This document shows, in pieces, positions 1 to 5,372 of a stretch of DNA of 5,372 bases; positions within the stretch are counted from its first letter, which is position 1, and every line of letters begins with the position of its first letter. The stretch lies in the NCBI GenBank assembly GCA_023263735.1, contig JALQUQ010000198.1, positions 1 to 5,372 of the forward strand. Direction: 5' to 3'. The translations under genes were made by a program, and so were the position numbers. The notes under the pieces were generated by a model, which worked only from the letters and a program-made list of their open reading frames with translations, was not told the origin of the DNA and searched no databases. Source of the stretch: Paracoccaceae bacterium. GTDB lineage: Bacteria; Pseudomonadota; Alphaproteobacteria; Rhodobacterales; Rhodobacteraceae.

Positions 1-92
1 GTCGTCGCCCGCCTTCGCCGGGACCGTAGCGCTGCGCGTCCGCGAGATCCGCGGAAGCCTTGTCACGGTCGGCCGCGATCAGCGTGAGGTAC
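1..92. other. Unassigned left edge, possible foreign or misjoined segment
   Basis: This stretch does not read as the upstream part of the DUF2927-like gene that follows: that frame meets a TAG stop at 27-29, and the residues between the stop and position 92 do not look like the family. The minus strand is open from about position 91 to the window edge and reads as plausible protein (for example IAADRDKASADLADAQRYG, encoded by about 83-27), with mostly G or C at third positions. That suggests part of another gene running leftward off the window, but I cannot name it. One other + frame is also open here, so coding on either strand is unproven. Confidence 0.3.
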
Positions 93-239
93 GACGAAGA
101 ATTTGCCCTGCTGACCCGGCAGGATGAATTGATGCTGCGCATGTTGTACAGCCCCGAATTGCGCCCCGGCATGACCGAGGATGAGGCGCGCCCGATTGTC
201 GAATCCCTTGCCCGCCGGCTGATGGGCAGCCAAAGTTGA
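93..239 (+). CDS. C-terminal fragment of a DUF2927-like protein (5' part missing)
   Basis: The last 48 codons before the TGA at 237-239 read DEEFALLTRQDELMLRMLYS, then a P-E-L-R-P-G-M-T stretch and a basic amphipathic end (ARRLMGSQS). From memory this matches the C-terminal end of DUF2927 proteins of Rhodobacterales, where the segment follows a conserved acidic and Asn/Asp-rich region. The function of DUF2927 is unknown; members are often exported, and some may be metal-dependent hydrolases, but that is not shown here. The expected upstream family sequence is absent: before about codon 93 the frame turns into unrelated sequence and hits a stop at 27-29. The gene is therefore truncated in this window, either by a real rearrangement or by an assembly join. 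It lies 51 bases before the SPFH gene on the same strand and could be the gene upstream of it in an operon. No start codon can be assigned. Confidence 0.6.
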   Translation, partial: DEEFALLTRQDELMLRMLYSPELRPGMTEDEARPIVESLARRLMGSQS

Positions 240-290
240 TCAACGCAAACCGGGGCTGCCCCCCTTGTTGGTGGATTGGAGTAGAAACCG

Positions 291-1403
291 ATGGTTTTTG
301 ATTTTCTCAAAGGCGAATTTGTCGATGTCATCTCATGGCTCGATGACACCCGCGACACGATGGTCTGGCGGTTCGAGCGGCGGGGTCAGGCGATCAAATA
401 TGGCGCCAAACTGACCGTGCGCGAAGGACAGGCCGCCGTTTTCGTGCACGAAGGCCAGATGGCCGATGTCTTTGGTCCGGGGCTTTATGTCCTTGAAACC
501 AACAACATGCCGATCATGACCACGTTGCAGCACTGGGATCACGGGTTCCAGTCGCCGTTCAAATCGGAAATCTATTTCATCTCGACCGTCCGGTTCAGCG
601 ATCAGAAATGGGGCACCAAAAACCCCATCATGTGCCGCGATCCGGAATTCGGCCCGGTGCGCCTGCGCGCCTTTGGCAGCTATACGATGCGGGTGGGTGA
701 CCCGGCGGTCTTCATGCGCGAAATCGTGGGCACCGATGGCGAATTCACCGCCGACGAAATCTCGAACCAGATCCGCAACATCATCGTTCAGGAATTCAGC
801 CGCACCGTGGCCGGATCGGGCATTCCGGTGCTGGACATGGCCGCCAACACCGAGGATCTGGGCAAGCTGGTCACCACAGCCATTGGCCCCAAGGTTGCAG
901 AATACGGCCTGACCCTGCCGGAATTCTATATTGAAAACATCAGCCTGCCCGAAGAGGTGGAAAAGGTTCTGGACAAGCGGACCTCGGTCGGGCTGGCGGG
1001 CGATCTGAACAAATACATGCAGTTCAACGCGGCCGAGGCCTTGGGCAACCCCGCCACCGGCGCCGGTGGCACCATGGGGGCGGCCATGGCTGCGGGCATG
1101 GGGTTCAACATGGGGCAACAGGCCGCCGGGCCATGGGGTGCGCCCCCCGCCGCCGCACCTGCCGCCGCTGCGCCGCCGCCCCCCCCGCCGCCGCCAGCCG
1201 CCACGGTCTGGCACATTGCCGAAAACGGCGCGACCAAGGGCCCGTTTGATGAGGCGAGCCTGGCCCAGATGGTGTCATCGGGAATGCTGACCCGCGCCAC
1301 CATGGTCTGGACCAATGGGCAAGACGGCTGGAAGGCCGCGCAGGATACCGCGCTGAACCGTCTGTTCAGCCACATGCCGCCACCTCCGCCGCCAAACGTC
1401 TAA
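291..1403 (+). CDS. YdjI-type SPFH protein with polyproline linker and C-terminal GYF_2 domain
   Basis: This 370-residue protein belongs to the soluble SPFH (band 7) group often annotated as 'virion core protein-like', with B. subtilis YdjI as a characterised relative. Its opening (FLKGEFVDVISWLDDTRDTM) is typical of that group, and the SPFH core spans about residues 36-245. There is no signal peptide or membrane segment, so it is probably a cytoplasmic scaffold that oligomerises at the membrane surface. Residues 250-304 form a Gly/Ala/Met then Ala/Pro-rich linker with eight consecutive prolines (295-302). Residues 305-355 look like a GYF_2 (DUF4339) domain: VWHIAENG, KGPF at 316-319, then W340 and a G-W at 346-347. 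A second run of six prolines (363-368) ends the protein. The ATG at 291 is forced by an in-frame TAG at 282 and is preceded by GGAG at 278-281. The next gene encodes a YdjG-like zinc-ribbon partner. The family is clear; the precise role is inferred from YdjI. Confidence 0.88.
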   Translation: MVFDFLKGEFVDVISWLDDTRDTMVWRFERRGQAIKYGAKLTVREGQAAVFVHEGQMADVFGPGLYVLETNNMPIMTTLQHWDHGFQSPFKSEIYFISTVRFSDQKWGTKNPIMCRDPEFGPVRLRAFGSYTMRVGDPAVFMREIVGTDGEFTADEISNQIRNIIVQEFSRTVAGSGIPVLDMAANTEDLGKLVTTAIGPKVAEYGLTLPEFYIENISLPEEVEKVLDKRTSVGLAGDLNKYMQFNAAEALGNPATGAGGTMGAAMAAGMGFNMGQQAAGPWGAPPAAAPAAAAPPPPPPPPAATVWHIAENGATKGPFDEASLAQMVSSGMLTRATMVWTNGQDGWKAAQDTALNRLFSHMPPPPPPNV

Positions 1404-1429
1404 GCTCCGGAAAATCGTTGCGAAACAGA

Positions 1430-1462
1430 TTGGCCCCGCCCATAGTGGGGCCAAATCTTTTT
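1430..1462 (+). terminator. Intrinsic terminator-like hairpin between the SPFH and zinc-ribbon genes
   Basis: A perfect 8-bp inverted repeat, TTGGCCCC (1430-1437) and GGGGCCAA (1447-1454), encloses a 9-base loop. It is followed by ATC and a run of five T (1458-1462). This is the form of a Rho-independent terminator. It lies 26 bases after the stop of the SPFH gene and ends 17 bases before the start of the zinc-ribbon gene. No convincing promoter fits in those 17 bases, so partial read-through, which would lower downstream expression, is the simplest inference. A promoter hidden within or before the hairpin is the alternative. Confidence 0.75.
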
Positions 1463-1479
1463 GAACACGGAAGCAGATT

Positions 1480-2580
1480 ATGTCGATCGAAGAAACGCGG
1501 TGGCCCTGCGAACAATGCGGGTCAGATATGCGGTTCTCGCCCAAAGATGGCATGTTGATGTGCGATCATTGCGGCCATCAGCAGGCCTTGCCCGAGGCGC
1601 CCGCGGCACGTGAAACACCGCTGCGCGAATTGGATCTGCTGGCTGCGCTAAAGGACGGCTTTGCCCCCGAAGACACCGAAGAGGTGCGCGTCACGCCCTG
1701 CCCTTCATGCGGGGCGCAGGTCGAATTCAAGGGCGCGCAAAGTGCCGGGGAATGTCCGTTTTGTGCAACCCCGGTTTCCATTGGCACCGGAACCCAACGC
1801 CAGATCAAGCCGCAGGCCCTGATCCCCTTTGTGATCGATGAACGCGCGGGGCGCGAGGCGATGAACAAATGGATGGGCAATCTGTGGTTCGCGCCCAACG
1901 GCCTGACCGAATATGCCAAGAAAGGCCGTTCTCTTTCAGGGTGTTACGTGCCGTATTGGACCTTTGATGCCGCCACCCGCAGCCGCTATACCGGCGAGAG
2001 GGGCGAGCATTATTACGAAACCCGCACCGTGACGGTGCAGGTCGATGGCAAGTCAGAACAGCGTCAGGAGCAGGTTCAGAAAACCCGCTGGTATGCCACG
2101 GCAGGCTGGGTGGCGCGGCGCTTTGATGACATTCTGGTGTTGGCCAGCAACGCCTTGCCGCGCAGCTATACCGACAATCTGGCCCCGTGGGATTTGGGCG
2201 CGCTGGTGCCCTATGGCCCGGATTACATGGCCGGATTCACCTCCGAAGGATATACGGTCGGGCTGGCCGAGGGGCGCGAAATCTCGCGCCAGATCATGCA
2301 GCGCAAGATCGAAAGCGATGTGCGCGGCGACATCGGCGGCGATGAACAGCGCATTCACCAGATCAACACCGCCTATTCGGCCGAGACGTTCAAGCACATC
2401 CTTCTGCCAATCTGGATGGCGGCCTATAAATACAACGGCAAGACCTATCGCTTTGTTGTCAATGGACAAACCGGCAAGGTTCAGGGCGAGCGGCCATGGA
2501 GCGCGTGGAAGATCGCCTTTGCCGCAGTGGTGGGCGCAATCGTTATTGGCGGTGTTGTCTGGTTCCTGCAAAACCGCTGA
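1480..2580 (+). CDS. YdjG-like double zinc-ribbon protein with C-terminal membrane anchor
   Basis: This 366-residue protein starts with two zinc ribbons. The first has C10-x2-C13 and C28-x2-C31; the second has C74-x2-C77 and C92-x2-C95. A long middle region (about 105-335) has no recognised enzyme motif but holds the conserved-looking stretch LLPIWMAAYKYNGKTY (308-323), followed by VVNGQTGKVQGERPWS (326-341). One hydrophobic segment (about 344-364, IAFAAVVGAIVIGGVVWFL) ends three residues before the C-terminus, so the protein is probably tail-anchored with its ribbons in the cytoplasm. Relatives are commonly mislabelled 'primosomal protein N'' or helicase because of the ribbons, but no helicase motif is present. 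The pairing with a YdjI-type SPFH gene matches B. subtilis ydjFGHI, where YdjG serves a PspA-type membrane-stress system. The ATG is forced by an in-frame TGA at 1462-1464 and preceded by GGAAG (1469-1473). The biochemical role is unknown. Confidence 0.82.
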   Translation: MSIEETRWPCEQCGSDMRFSPKDGMLMCDHCGHQQALPEAPAARETPLRELDLLAALKDGFAPEDTEEVRVTPCPSCGAQVEFKGAQSAGECPFCATPVSIGTGTQRQIKPQALIPFVIDERAGREAMNKWMGNLWFAPNGLTEYAKKGRSLSGCYVPYWTFDAATRSRYTGERGEHYYETRTVTVQVDGKSEQRQEQVQKTRWYATAGWVARRFDDILVLASNALPRSYTDNLAPWDLGALVPYGPDYMAGFTSEGYTVGLAEGREISRQIMQRKIESDVRGDIGGDEQRIHQINTAYSAETFKHILLPIWMAAYKYNGKTYRFVVNGQTGKVQGERPWSAWKIAFAAVVGAIVIGGVVWFLQNR

Positions 2581-2607
2581 CCGAAGCATTTCTGTACGTG
2601 AATTCGC

Positions 2608-2624
2608 CCCGCTATTTGAGCGGG
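2608..2624 (+). terminator. Short hairpin after the zinc-ribbon gene, weak terminator candidate
   Basis: CCCGCT (2608-2613) and AGCGGG (2619-2624) form a perfect 6-bp stem with a 5-base loop, 27 bases after the zinc-ribbon stop. The following sequence is A/T-rich (ATTATTTTG at 2630-2638) but lacks a clean T run directly after the stem, so termination is probably weak. It could separate the zinc-ribbon gene from the lytic transglycosylase gene or only stabilise the 3' end of the transcript. Confidence 0.4.
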
Positions 2625-2652
2625 ACCATGATTATTTTGATGAGGGTGTGCG

Positions 2653-3879
2653 ATGCGGCTTTCGCGACGCGGCTTTGCCGCAGGTCTGGCGCTGTGGTCG
2701 GTTTCGGCTTGCGTTGGCGGGGGAACCGGCGGCGAACGCCCGGCCGCTCGCGCCCATGCGGGATTTGACGCCTGGGTCACCGGTTTTCGGGCCCGCGCCG
2801 CGAAAAAGGGCATTCGCGCCGATGTGTTAGCCAGTGCCTTCCGGTCGGCGGCATTCCTGCCCGACGTCATTGAAAAAGATCGAAATCAAACCGAATTCAC
2901 CCGCACGCTCGAGGATTATCTGGCCATTGCCGTGTCAGAGGAGCGGCTGTCGATGGGCCGTGCAGCGCTGACCCGCCATGGGGCTACGCTGCAGGCGATA
3001 GAAACAAGATATGGTGTCGAGGCCGAGGTGGTGACCGCGATCTGGGGGCTGGAGAGCAAATTCGGCACCCGACGCGGCGATATTCCGGTGATCTCGGCCC
3101 TATCGACCTTGGCCTATGACGGGCGGCGGGGCGCGTTCTTTGAAAGCCAGTTGATCGCCGCGCTGCGCATTCTGCAATCGGGGGATATCAGCGTCGGTCG
3201 CATGACGGGGTCATGGGCGGGGGCCATGGGGCACACGCAATTCATTCCCAGCAGCTATCTGGCCTATGCCGTTGATTTTACGGGCGATGGTCGGCGCGAT
3301 ATCTGGTCTGACGACCCAAGCGACGCCCTTGCCTCGACCGCGCATTACCTCAGAAACGCTGGCTGGCAGCGGGGCCAACCCTGGGGGGTCGAGGTGCGCC
3401 TGCCCGTGGGATTTGACACCCGGCTGATGGGACGGGGCAAGGGAAAATCCGCCGCCGCCTGGCGCGATCTGGGGGTCACGGCGGCCAATGGCGACCGTTT
3501 GCCCGATCATGGCGCAGGCTCCATCCTTCGGCCCGGCGGGACCCACGGGCCCGCATTCCTGATCTACGGCAATTTCAACGCGATCGCCCGCTATAACAAT
3601 GCGATCAGCTATGTGGTGGGGGTTGGACATCTGTCAGACCGTTTGCGCGGCGGGGCGGCCATTCAGGCAAGTTTCCCCCCCGATGCGGCGGGCCTTTCCT
3701 TGCAAGACCGGCAAGAGATTCAGCGCCGCCTGACCGCCGCCGGTTACGACACCCAAGGCAGCGATGGCGTGGTCGGCACCAACACCCGCACAGCCATCCG
3801 GGCCTATCAAGCCGCGCGCGGCCAGTCGCAAACCGGAGAGCCGACCCGTGCCCTGCTCGAGGCCTTGCGCCGCGGATAA
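2653..3879 (+). CDS. MltB-family lytic murein transglycosylase, Tat-like lipoprotein, with PG-binding domain
   Basis: This 408-residue enzyme should cleave the MurNAc-GlcNAc bond of peptidoglycan, forming 1,6-anhydro-muropeptides. The N-terminus carries SRRGF (residues 4-8), which resembles a twin-arginine motif, then a hydrophobic stretch and the lipobox VSAC with C20 as the likely lipidated cysteine. The catalytic SLT_2 domain spans about 36-335. It shows IWGLESKFG with the predicted catalytic Glu134, GAMGHTQFIPSSY (190-202), FTGDGRRDIW (209-218) and, near its end, YNNAISYVVGVGHLSDRL (314-331). A C-terminal peptidoglycan-binding domain follows at about 347-405 (QEIQRRLTAAGYD; DGVVGTNTRTAIRAYQ). 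Length and order match MltB-like proteins of alphaproteobacteria. An in-frame TGA at 2641-2643 forces the ATG at 2653; GAGG at 2642-2645 is the ribosome-binding site. It lies 72 bases after the zinc-ribbon gene. Family and activity are confident; use of the Tat route is inferred. Confidence 0.92.
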   Translation: MRLSRRGFAAGLALWSVSACVGGGTGGERPAARAHAGFDAWVTGFRARAAKKGIRADVLASAFRSAAFLPDVIEKDRNQTEFTRTLEDYLAIAVSEERLSMGRAALTRHGATLQAIETRYGVEAEVVTAIWGLESKFGTRRGDIPVISALSTLAYDGRRGAFFESQLIAALRILQSGDISVGRMTGSWAGAMGHTQFIPSSYLAYAVDFTGDGRRDIWSDDPSDALASTAHYLRNAGWQRGQPWGVEVRLPVGFDTRLMGRGKGKSAAAWRDLGVTAANGDRLPDHGAGSILRPGGTHGPAFLIYGNFNAIARYNNAISYVVGVGHLSDRLRGGAAIQASFPPDAAGLSLQDRQEIQRRLTAAGYDTQGSDGVVGTNTRTAIRAYQAARGQSQTGEPTRALLEALRRG

Positions 3880-3933
3880 TGCGTGCGTCCCAGCCTCAAA
3901 CGGGCGTCTTCCCCCTTTGACCACTGTTGCCCG

Positions 3934-3962
3934 TTGACTCGCCGCCCCCAAGGCGCGATAGC
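3934..3962 (+). promoter_or_regulatory. Possible sigma70-type promoter of purC
   Basis: TTGACT (3934-3939) is a good -35 match, but the -10 candidate 17 bases later, GATAGC (3957-3962), matches the consensus at only three positions. It would start transcription about 15-20 bases before the purC start codon. The 107-base gap between the transglycosylase stop and purC also holds a 7-bp inverted repeat, AACGGGC (3899-3905) and GCCCGTT (3929-3935). Its right arm overlaps the -35 element. With a 23-base loop and no T run it is not a good terminator and may be chance. Confidence 0.3.
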
Positions 3963-3986
3963 CGCCCCAACCGAACGGAGGCCCGG

Positions 3987-4955
3987 ATGACCCGTCAGAT
4001 CGATCTTTCCCGCGTTTTGCCCCATGCCCGCATCGACGAATTGCCCAAACCCTATTTCGGCAAGGTGCGCGATTGCTATGACCTGCCCGATGGCAACCGC
4101 ATTCTGATTTCGTCAGACCGGATCAGCGCCTTTGACCGCATTCTGGCGGCGATCCCCTACAAAGGTCAGGTGCTGACCCAAACCGCCCGGTTCTGGTTTG
4201 ACCAGACGGCCGATATCGTGCCGAACCATGTGGTTGCCTATCCCGACCCGAATGTCGTGATCGGCAAGCGGGTCGATATTCTTCCGGTCGAAATCGTCGT
4301 GCGCGGGTATCTGGCGGGCACCACCTCGACCTCGGTCCTGACGCAGTACAAAAAGGGCGTGCGGCAGATGTATGGCCACAGCCTGCCCGATGGGATGCAC
4401 GACAATCAGGAACTGCCTGCGGCGATCATCACGCCCACCTCAAAGGCCTTTGACGGCGGCCATGACGAACCGCTGACCCCGGCCGAGATCGTGGAGCAGG
4501 GCCTGTTGACCCAAGCCCAGTGGGACGAAGTGTCCGGCTATGCGCTGGCCCTGTTTGCACGCGGGCAAAAAATGGCGGCCGAGCGCGGGCTGATCCTTGT
4601 CGATACGAAATACGAATTCGGGCTGGATTCCGAAGGCCGGATCGTGATCGCCGATGAAATTCACACGCCCGATTCCAGCCGTTACTGGCTGGCAGATGGC
4701 TATCAGGCCGCGTTTGAAACGGGCGCGCGTCCGCCCAGCTTTGACAAGGATGTCATCCGGTCGTGGGTGGTGGCGCGCTGCGATCCCTACAAGGATCAAA
4801 TCCCCGAGATTCCGGCTGACATGATCGCCCAGACCGCGGCGGTCTATATCGATGCGTTCGAGGCGATCACCGGCCAGACCTTCGTGCCCGACACGTCGGG
4901 GGCCTCGGTCCTTGACCGTATTCGTGGCAATCTGGCCCCGTGGATGCAAGGCTAA
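3987..4955 (+). CDS. purC: SAICAR synthetase (long, ADE1-like form)
   Basis: PurC (EC 6.3.2.6) joins CAIR and aspartate using ATP to give SAICAR in de novo purine synthesis, in the cytoplasm. The protein has 322 residues. Visible family motifs are [10 protein letters not shown] (24-33), SSDRISAFD (42-50), [13 protein letters not shown] (59-71), VRGYLAGT (105-112), [19 protein letters not shown] (149-167), DTKYEFG (206-212) and [13 protein letters not shown] (222-234). The C-terminal part ([10 protein letters not shown], then [14 protein letters not shown]) lines up with yeast ADE1 rather than with the ~240-residue short bacterial PurC. An upstream TTG at 3927 would add 20 Pro/Arg-rich residues, but ATG 3987 is preferred because GGAGG (3977-3981) sits five bases before it and the family begins there. 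purS, purQ and purL do not follow. No terminator is evident after the TAA. Confidence 0.96.
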   Translation: MTRQIDLSRVLPHARIDELPKPYFGKVRDCYDLPDGNRILISSDRISAFDRILAAIPYKGQVLTQTARFWFDQTADIVPNHVVAYPDPNVVIGKRVDILPVEIVVRGYLAGTTSTSVLTQYKKGVRQMYGHSLPDGMHDNQELPAAIITPTSKAFDGGHDEPLTPAEIVEQGLLTQAQWDEVSGYALALFARGQKMAAERGLILVDTKYEFGLDSEGRIVIADEIHTPDSSRYWLADGYQAAFETGARPPSFDKDVIRSWVVARCDPYKDQIPEIPADMIAQTAAVYIDAFEAITGQTFVPDTSGASVLDRIRGNLAPWMQG

Positions 4956-5005
4956 GATATCCGTCGGGTGTGGCGCGGCCCTATGCAAAACAGGTGGGCG
5001 TTTGG

Positions 5006-5055
5006 CGCGACAGCGCCGCATCACGGCAATCGCGACAGCGCCGGATCACGGCAAT
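5006..5055 (+). repeat. Two tandem 25-bp direct repeats before the fructokinase gene
   Basis: The copies are 5006-5030 and 5031-5055, directly adjacent, and differ at one position: GCCGCATC in the first and GCCGGATC in the second. Each begins CGCGACAGCGCC and ends ATCACGGCAAT. In the first copy, GGCGC (5004-5008) and GCGCC (5013-5017) can form a small hairpin. The repeats end exactly where the LacI-type palindrome begins. They may be a recent slippage duplication or a repeated regulator site; the sequence alone does not decide. Confidence 0.85.
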
Positions 5056-5067
5056 GTTTGCGCTAAC
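5056..5067. promoter_or_regulatory. LacI-family-type operator upstream of the fructokinase
   Basis: GTTTGCGCTAAC is a 12-base palindrome with one mismatched pair (GTTTGC against GTTAGC on the other arm) and a central CG. This is the usual shape of LacI-family operators, such as those of alphaproteobacterial sugar regulators. It overlaps the predicted -35 region of the fructokinase promoter, so a bound repressor would block transcription until a sugar ligand releases it. The regulator gene is not in the window, and its identity is unknown. Confidence 0.5.
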
Positions 5068-5086
5068 GGAAATCGGACTTTATACA
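5058..5086 (+). promoter_or_regulatory. Predicted promoter of the fructokinase gene
   Basis: TTGCGC (5058-5063) and TATACA (5081-5086) are separated by 17 bases, the optimal spacing. The -10 matches the consensus at four positions and the -35 at three, with the TTG kept. The start of transcription would lie near 5093, shortly before the ribosome-binding site GGAGGA (5100-5105). The -35 element overlaps the operator palindrome at 5056-5067. Confidence 0.45.
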
Positions 5087-5111
5087 GGGTCAAACCTTTG
5101 GAGGATACCCG

Positions 5112-5312
5112 ATGATTCTGAGCTGTGGGGAAGCCCTGATCGACATGCTGCCACGCACAAGCACCGAGGGTGAGGCCTGCTTTGCCCCCTATGCTGGGGG
5201 TGCCGTGTTCAACACCGCAATCGCTCTGGGCCGTTTGGGGGCGCCGTCGGCGTTTTTCTCGGGCGTCTCGAATGACATGCTGGGCGAGATTCTGGCGGAT
5301 ACGCTGACCTGA
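5112..5312 (+). pseudogene. frk: Fructokinase (PfkB family), N-terminal 66 codons only, ended by a stop
   Basis: The 66 residues match the N-terminus of Rhodobacteraceae-type fructokinases, which phosphorylate fructose to fructose 6-phosphate with ATP. The start MILSCGEALIDMLPR carries the family's first strand and substrate-contacting Asp11. PYAGGAVFNTAIALGRLG (26-43) is the PfkB N-terminal signature with Gly29-Gly30 and Asn34. Full proteins have about 300 residues; here the frame ends with TGA at 5310-5312, a second in-frame TGA follows at 5322-5324, and the C-terminal ATP-site and GAGD catalytic region cannot be present in this frame. The ATG is supported by GGAGGA (5100-5105) six bases upstream. 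The match is good up to about ADTLT and then lost at once. That suggests an insertion, deletion or assembly join at about 5308-5312 rather than slow decay. If the join is artificial, the gene in the organism is intact. Confidence 0.75.
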
Positions 5313-5372
5313 GAGGCAGCCTGACACCTGGCAAACAGCAAGCGCTCAAAGCCTGTTTACACGACCGGATGG
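5313..5372. other. Unassigned right edge after the fructokinase break
   Basis: These 60 bases do not continue the fructokinase in any frame that I can recognise. One + frame is open to the window end and reads GSLTPGKQQALKACLHDRM (from 5315), which is protein-like, but I cannot name it. It could be an adjoining gene, the end of a mobile element or chimeric sequence. No clear inverted terminal repeat or target duplication is visible within the window. Confidence 0.3.

Noticed and set aside
252..262. GGGG-CTG-CCCC mini-hairpin after the DUF2927-like gene
   Set aside because: It has a four-pair stem with a three-base loop and no T run after it. It is too weak to call a terminator.
333..1214. 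Long open frame of 293 codons on the minus strand inside the SPFH gene
   Set aside because: It mirrors the G/C-rich third positions of the SPFH gene, has low-complexity Gly/Arg runs opposite the polyproline region, and resembles no family. It is a shadow frame.
2045..2830. Open + frame of 261 codons across the end of the zinc-ribbon gene
   Set aside because: It overlaps two well-supported genes in another frame, is rich in Arg, Ser, Pro and Trp as off-frame translations are, and has no family resemblance.
3927..3986. TTG start giving PurC a 20-residue extension
   Set aside because: No good ribosome-binding site precedes it, the extension is Pro/Arg-rich and not family-like, and ATG 3987 has GGAGG at the right distance.
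4440..5024. Minus-strand open frame of 194 codons opposite purC
   Set aside because: It lies almost wholly antisense to the clearly conserved purC and shows no recognisable domain.
1..5372. tRNA, rRNA, CRISPR arrays or complete insertion sequences
   Set aside because: No cloverleaf-like sequence, spaced repeat array or transposase-like frame was seen on either strand.

Overview
The window looks like a chromosomal piece of an alphaproteobacterium of the Rhodobacteraceae type. The reasons are the high G+C content with strong G/C at third codon positions, the DUF2927-type tail at the left, the SPFH plus zinc-ribbon gene pair, and the long ADE1-like PurC. All supported genes lie on the + strand. 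This is judged by eye; no database search was run.

Layout: 1-92 is a left edge I cannot assign. 93-239 is the C-terminal end of a DUF2927-like protein whose upstream part does not continue as expected. 291-1403 encodes a soluble YdjI-type SPFH protein with a polyproline linker and a C-terminal GYF_2 domain. A strong intrinsic terminator-like hairpin (1430-1462) separates it from 1480-2580, a YdjG-type protein with two zinc ribbons and one C-terminal membrane anchor. 2653-3879 encodes an MltB-family lytic transglycosylase with a Tat-like lipoprotein signal and a C-terminal peptidoglycan-binding domain. 3987-4955 is purC of the long, yeast-ADE1-like form. 4956-5111 holds a 25-bp tandem duplication followed by a LacI-type operator overlapping a promoter. 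5112-5312 is the first 66 codons of a fructokinase, ended by a stop, and the last 60 bases are not recognisable as kinase.

How the genes fit together: the SPFH and zinc-ribbon proteins resemble YdjI and YdjG of Bacillus subtilis, partners in a PspA-type membrane-stress module. No PspA homologue is in the window. The transglycosylase next door also acts at the cell envelope, but a hairpin and its own ribosome-binding site leave open whether it is co-transcribed. purC (purine synthesis) and the fructokinase (sugar catabolism) appear to be separate units with their own promoters.

Points most worth attention: the GYF_2/polyproline architecture of the SPFH protein, the terminator inside the SPFH/zinc-ribbon pair, the repeat plus operator before the fructokinase, and the two window edges, where both outer genes stop matching their families abruptly. 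The edges may be rearrangement points or assembly joins.
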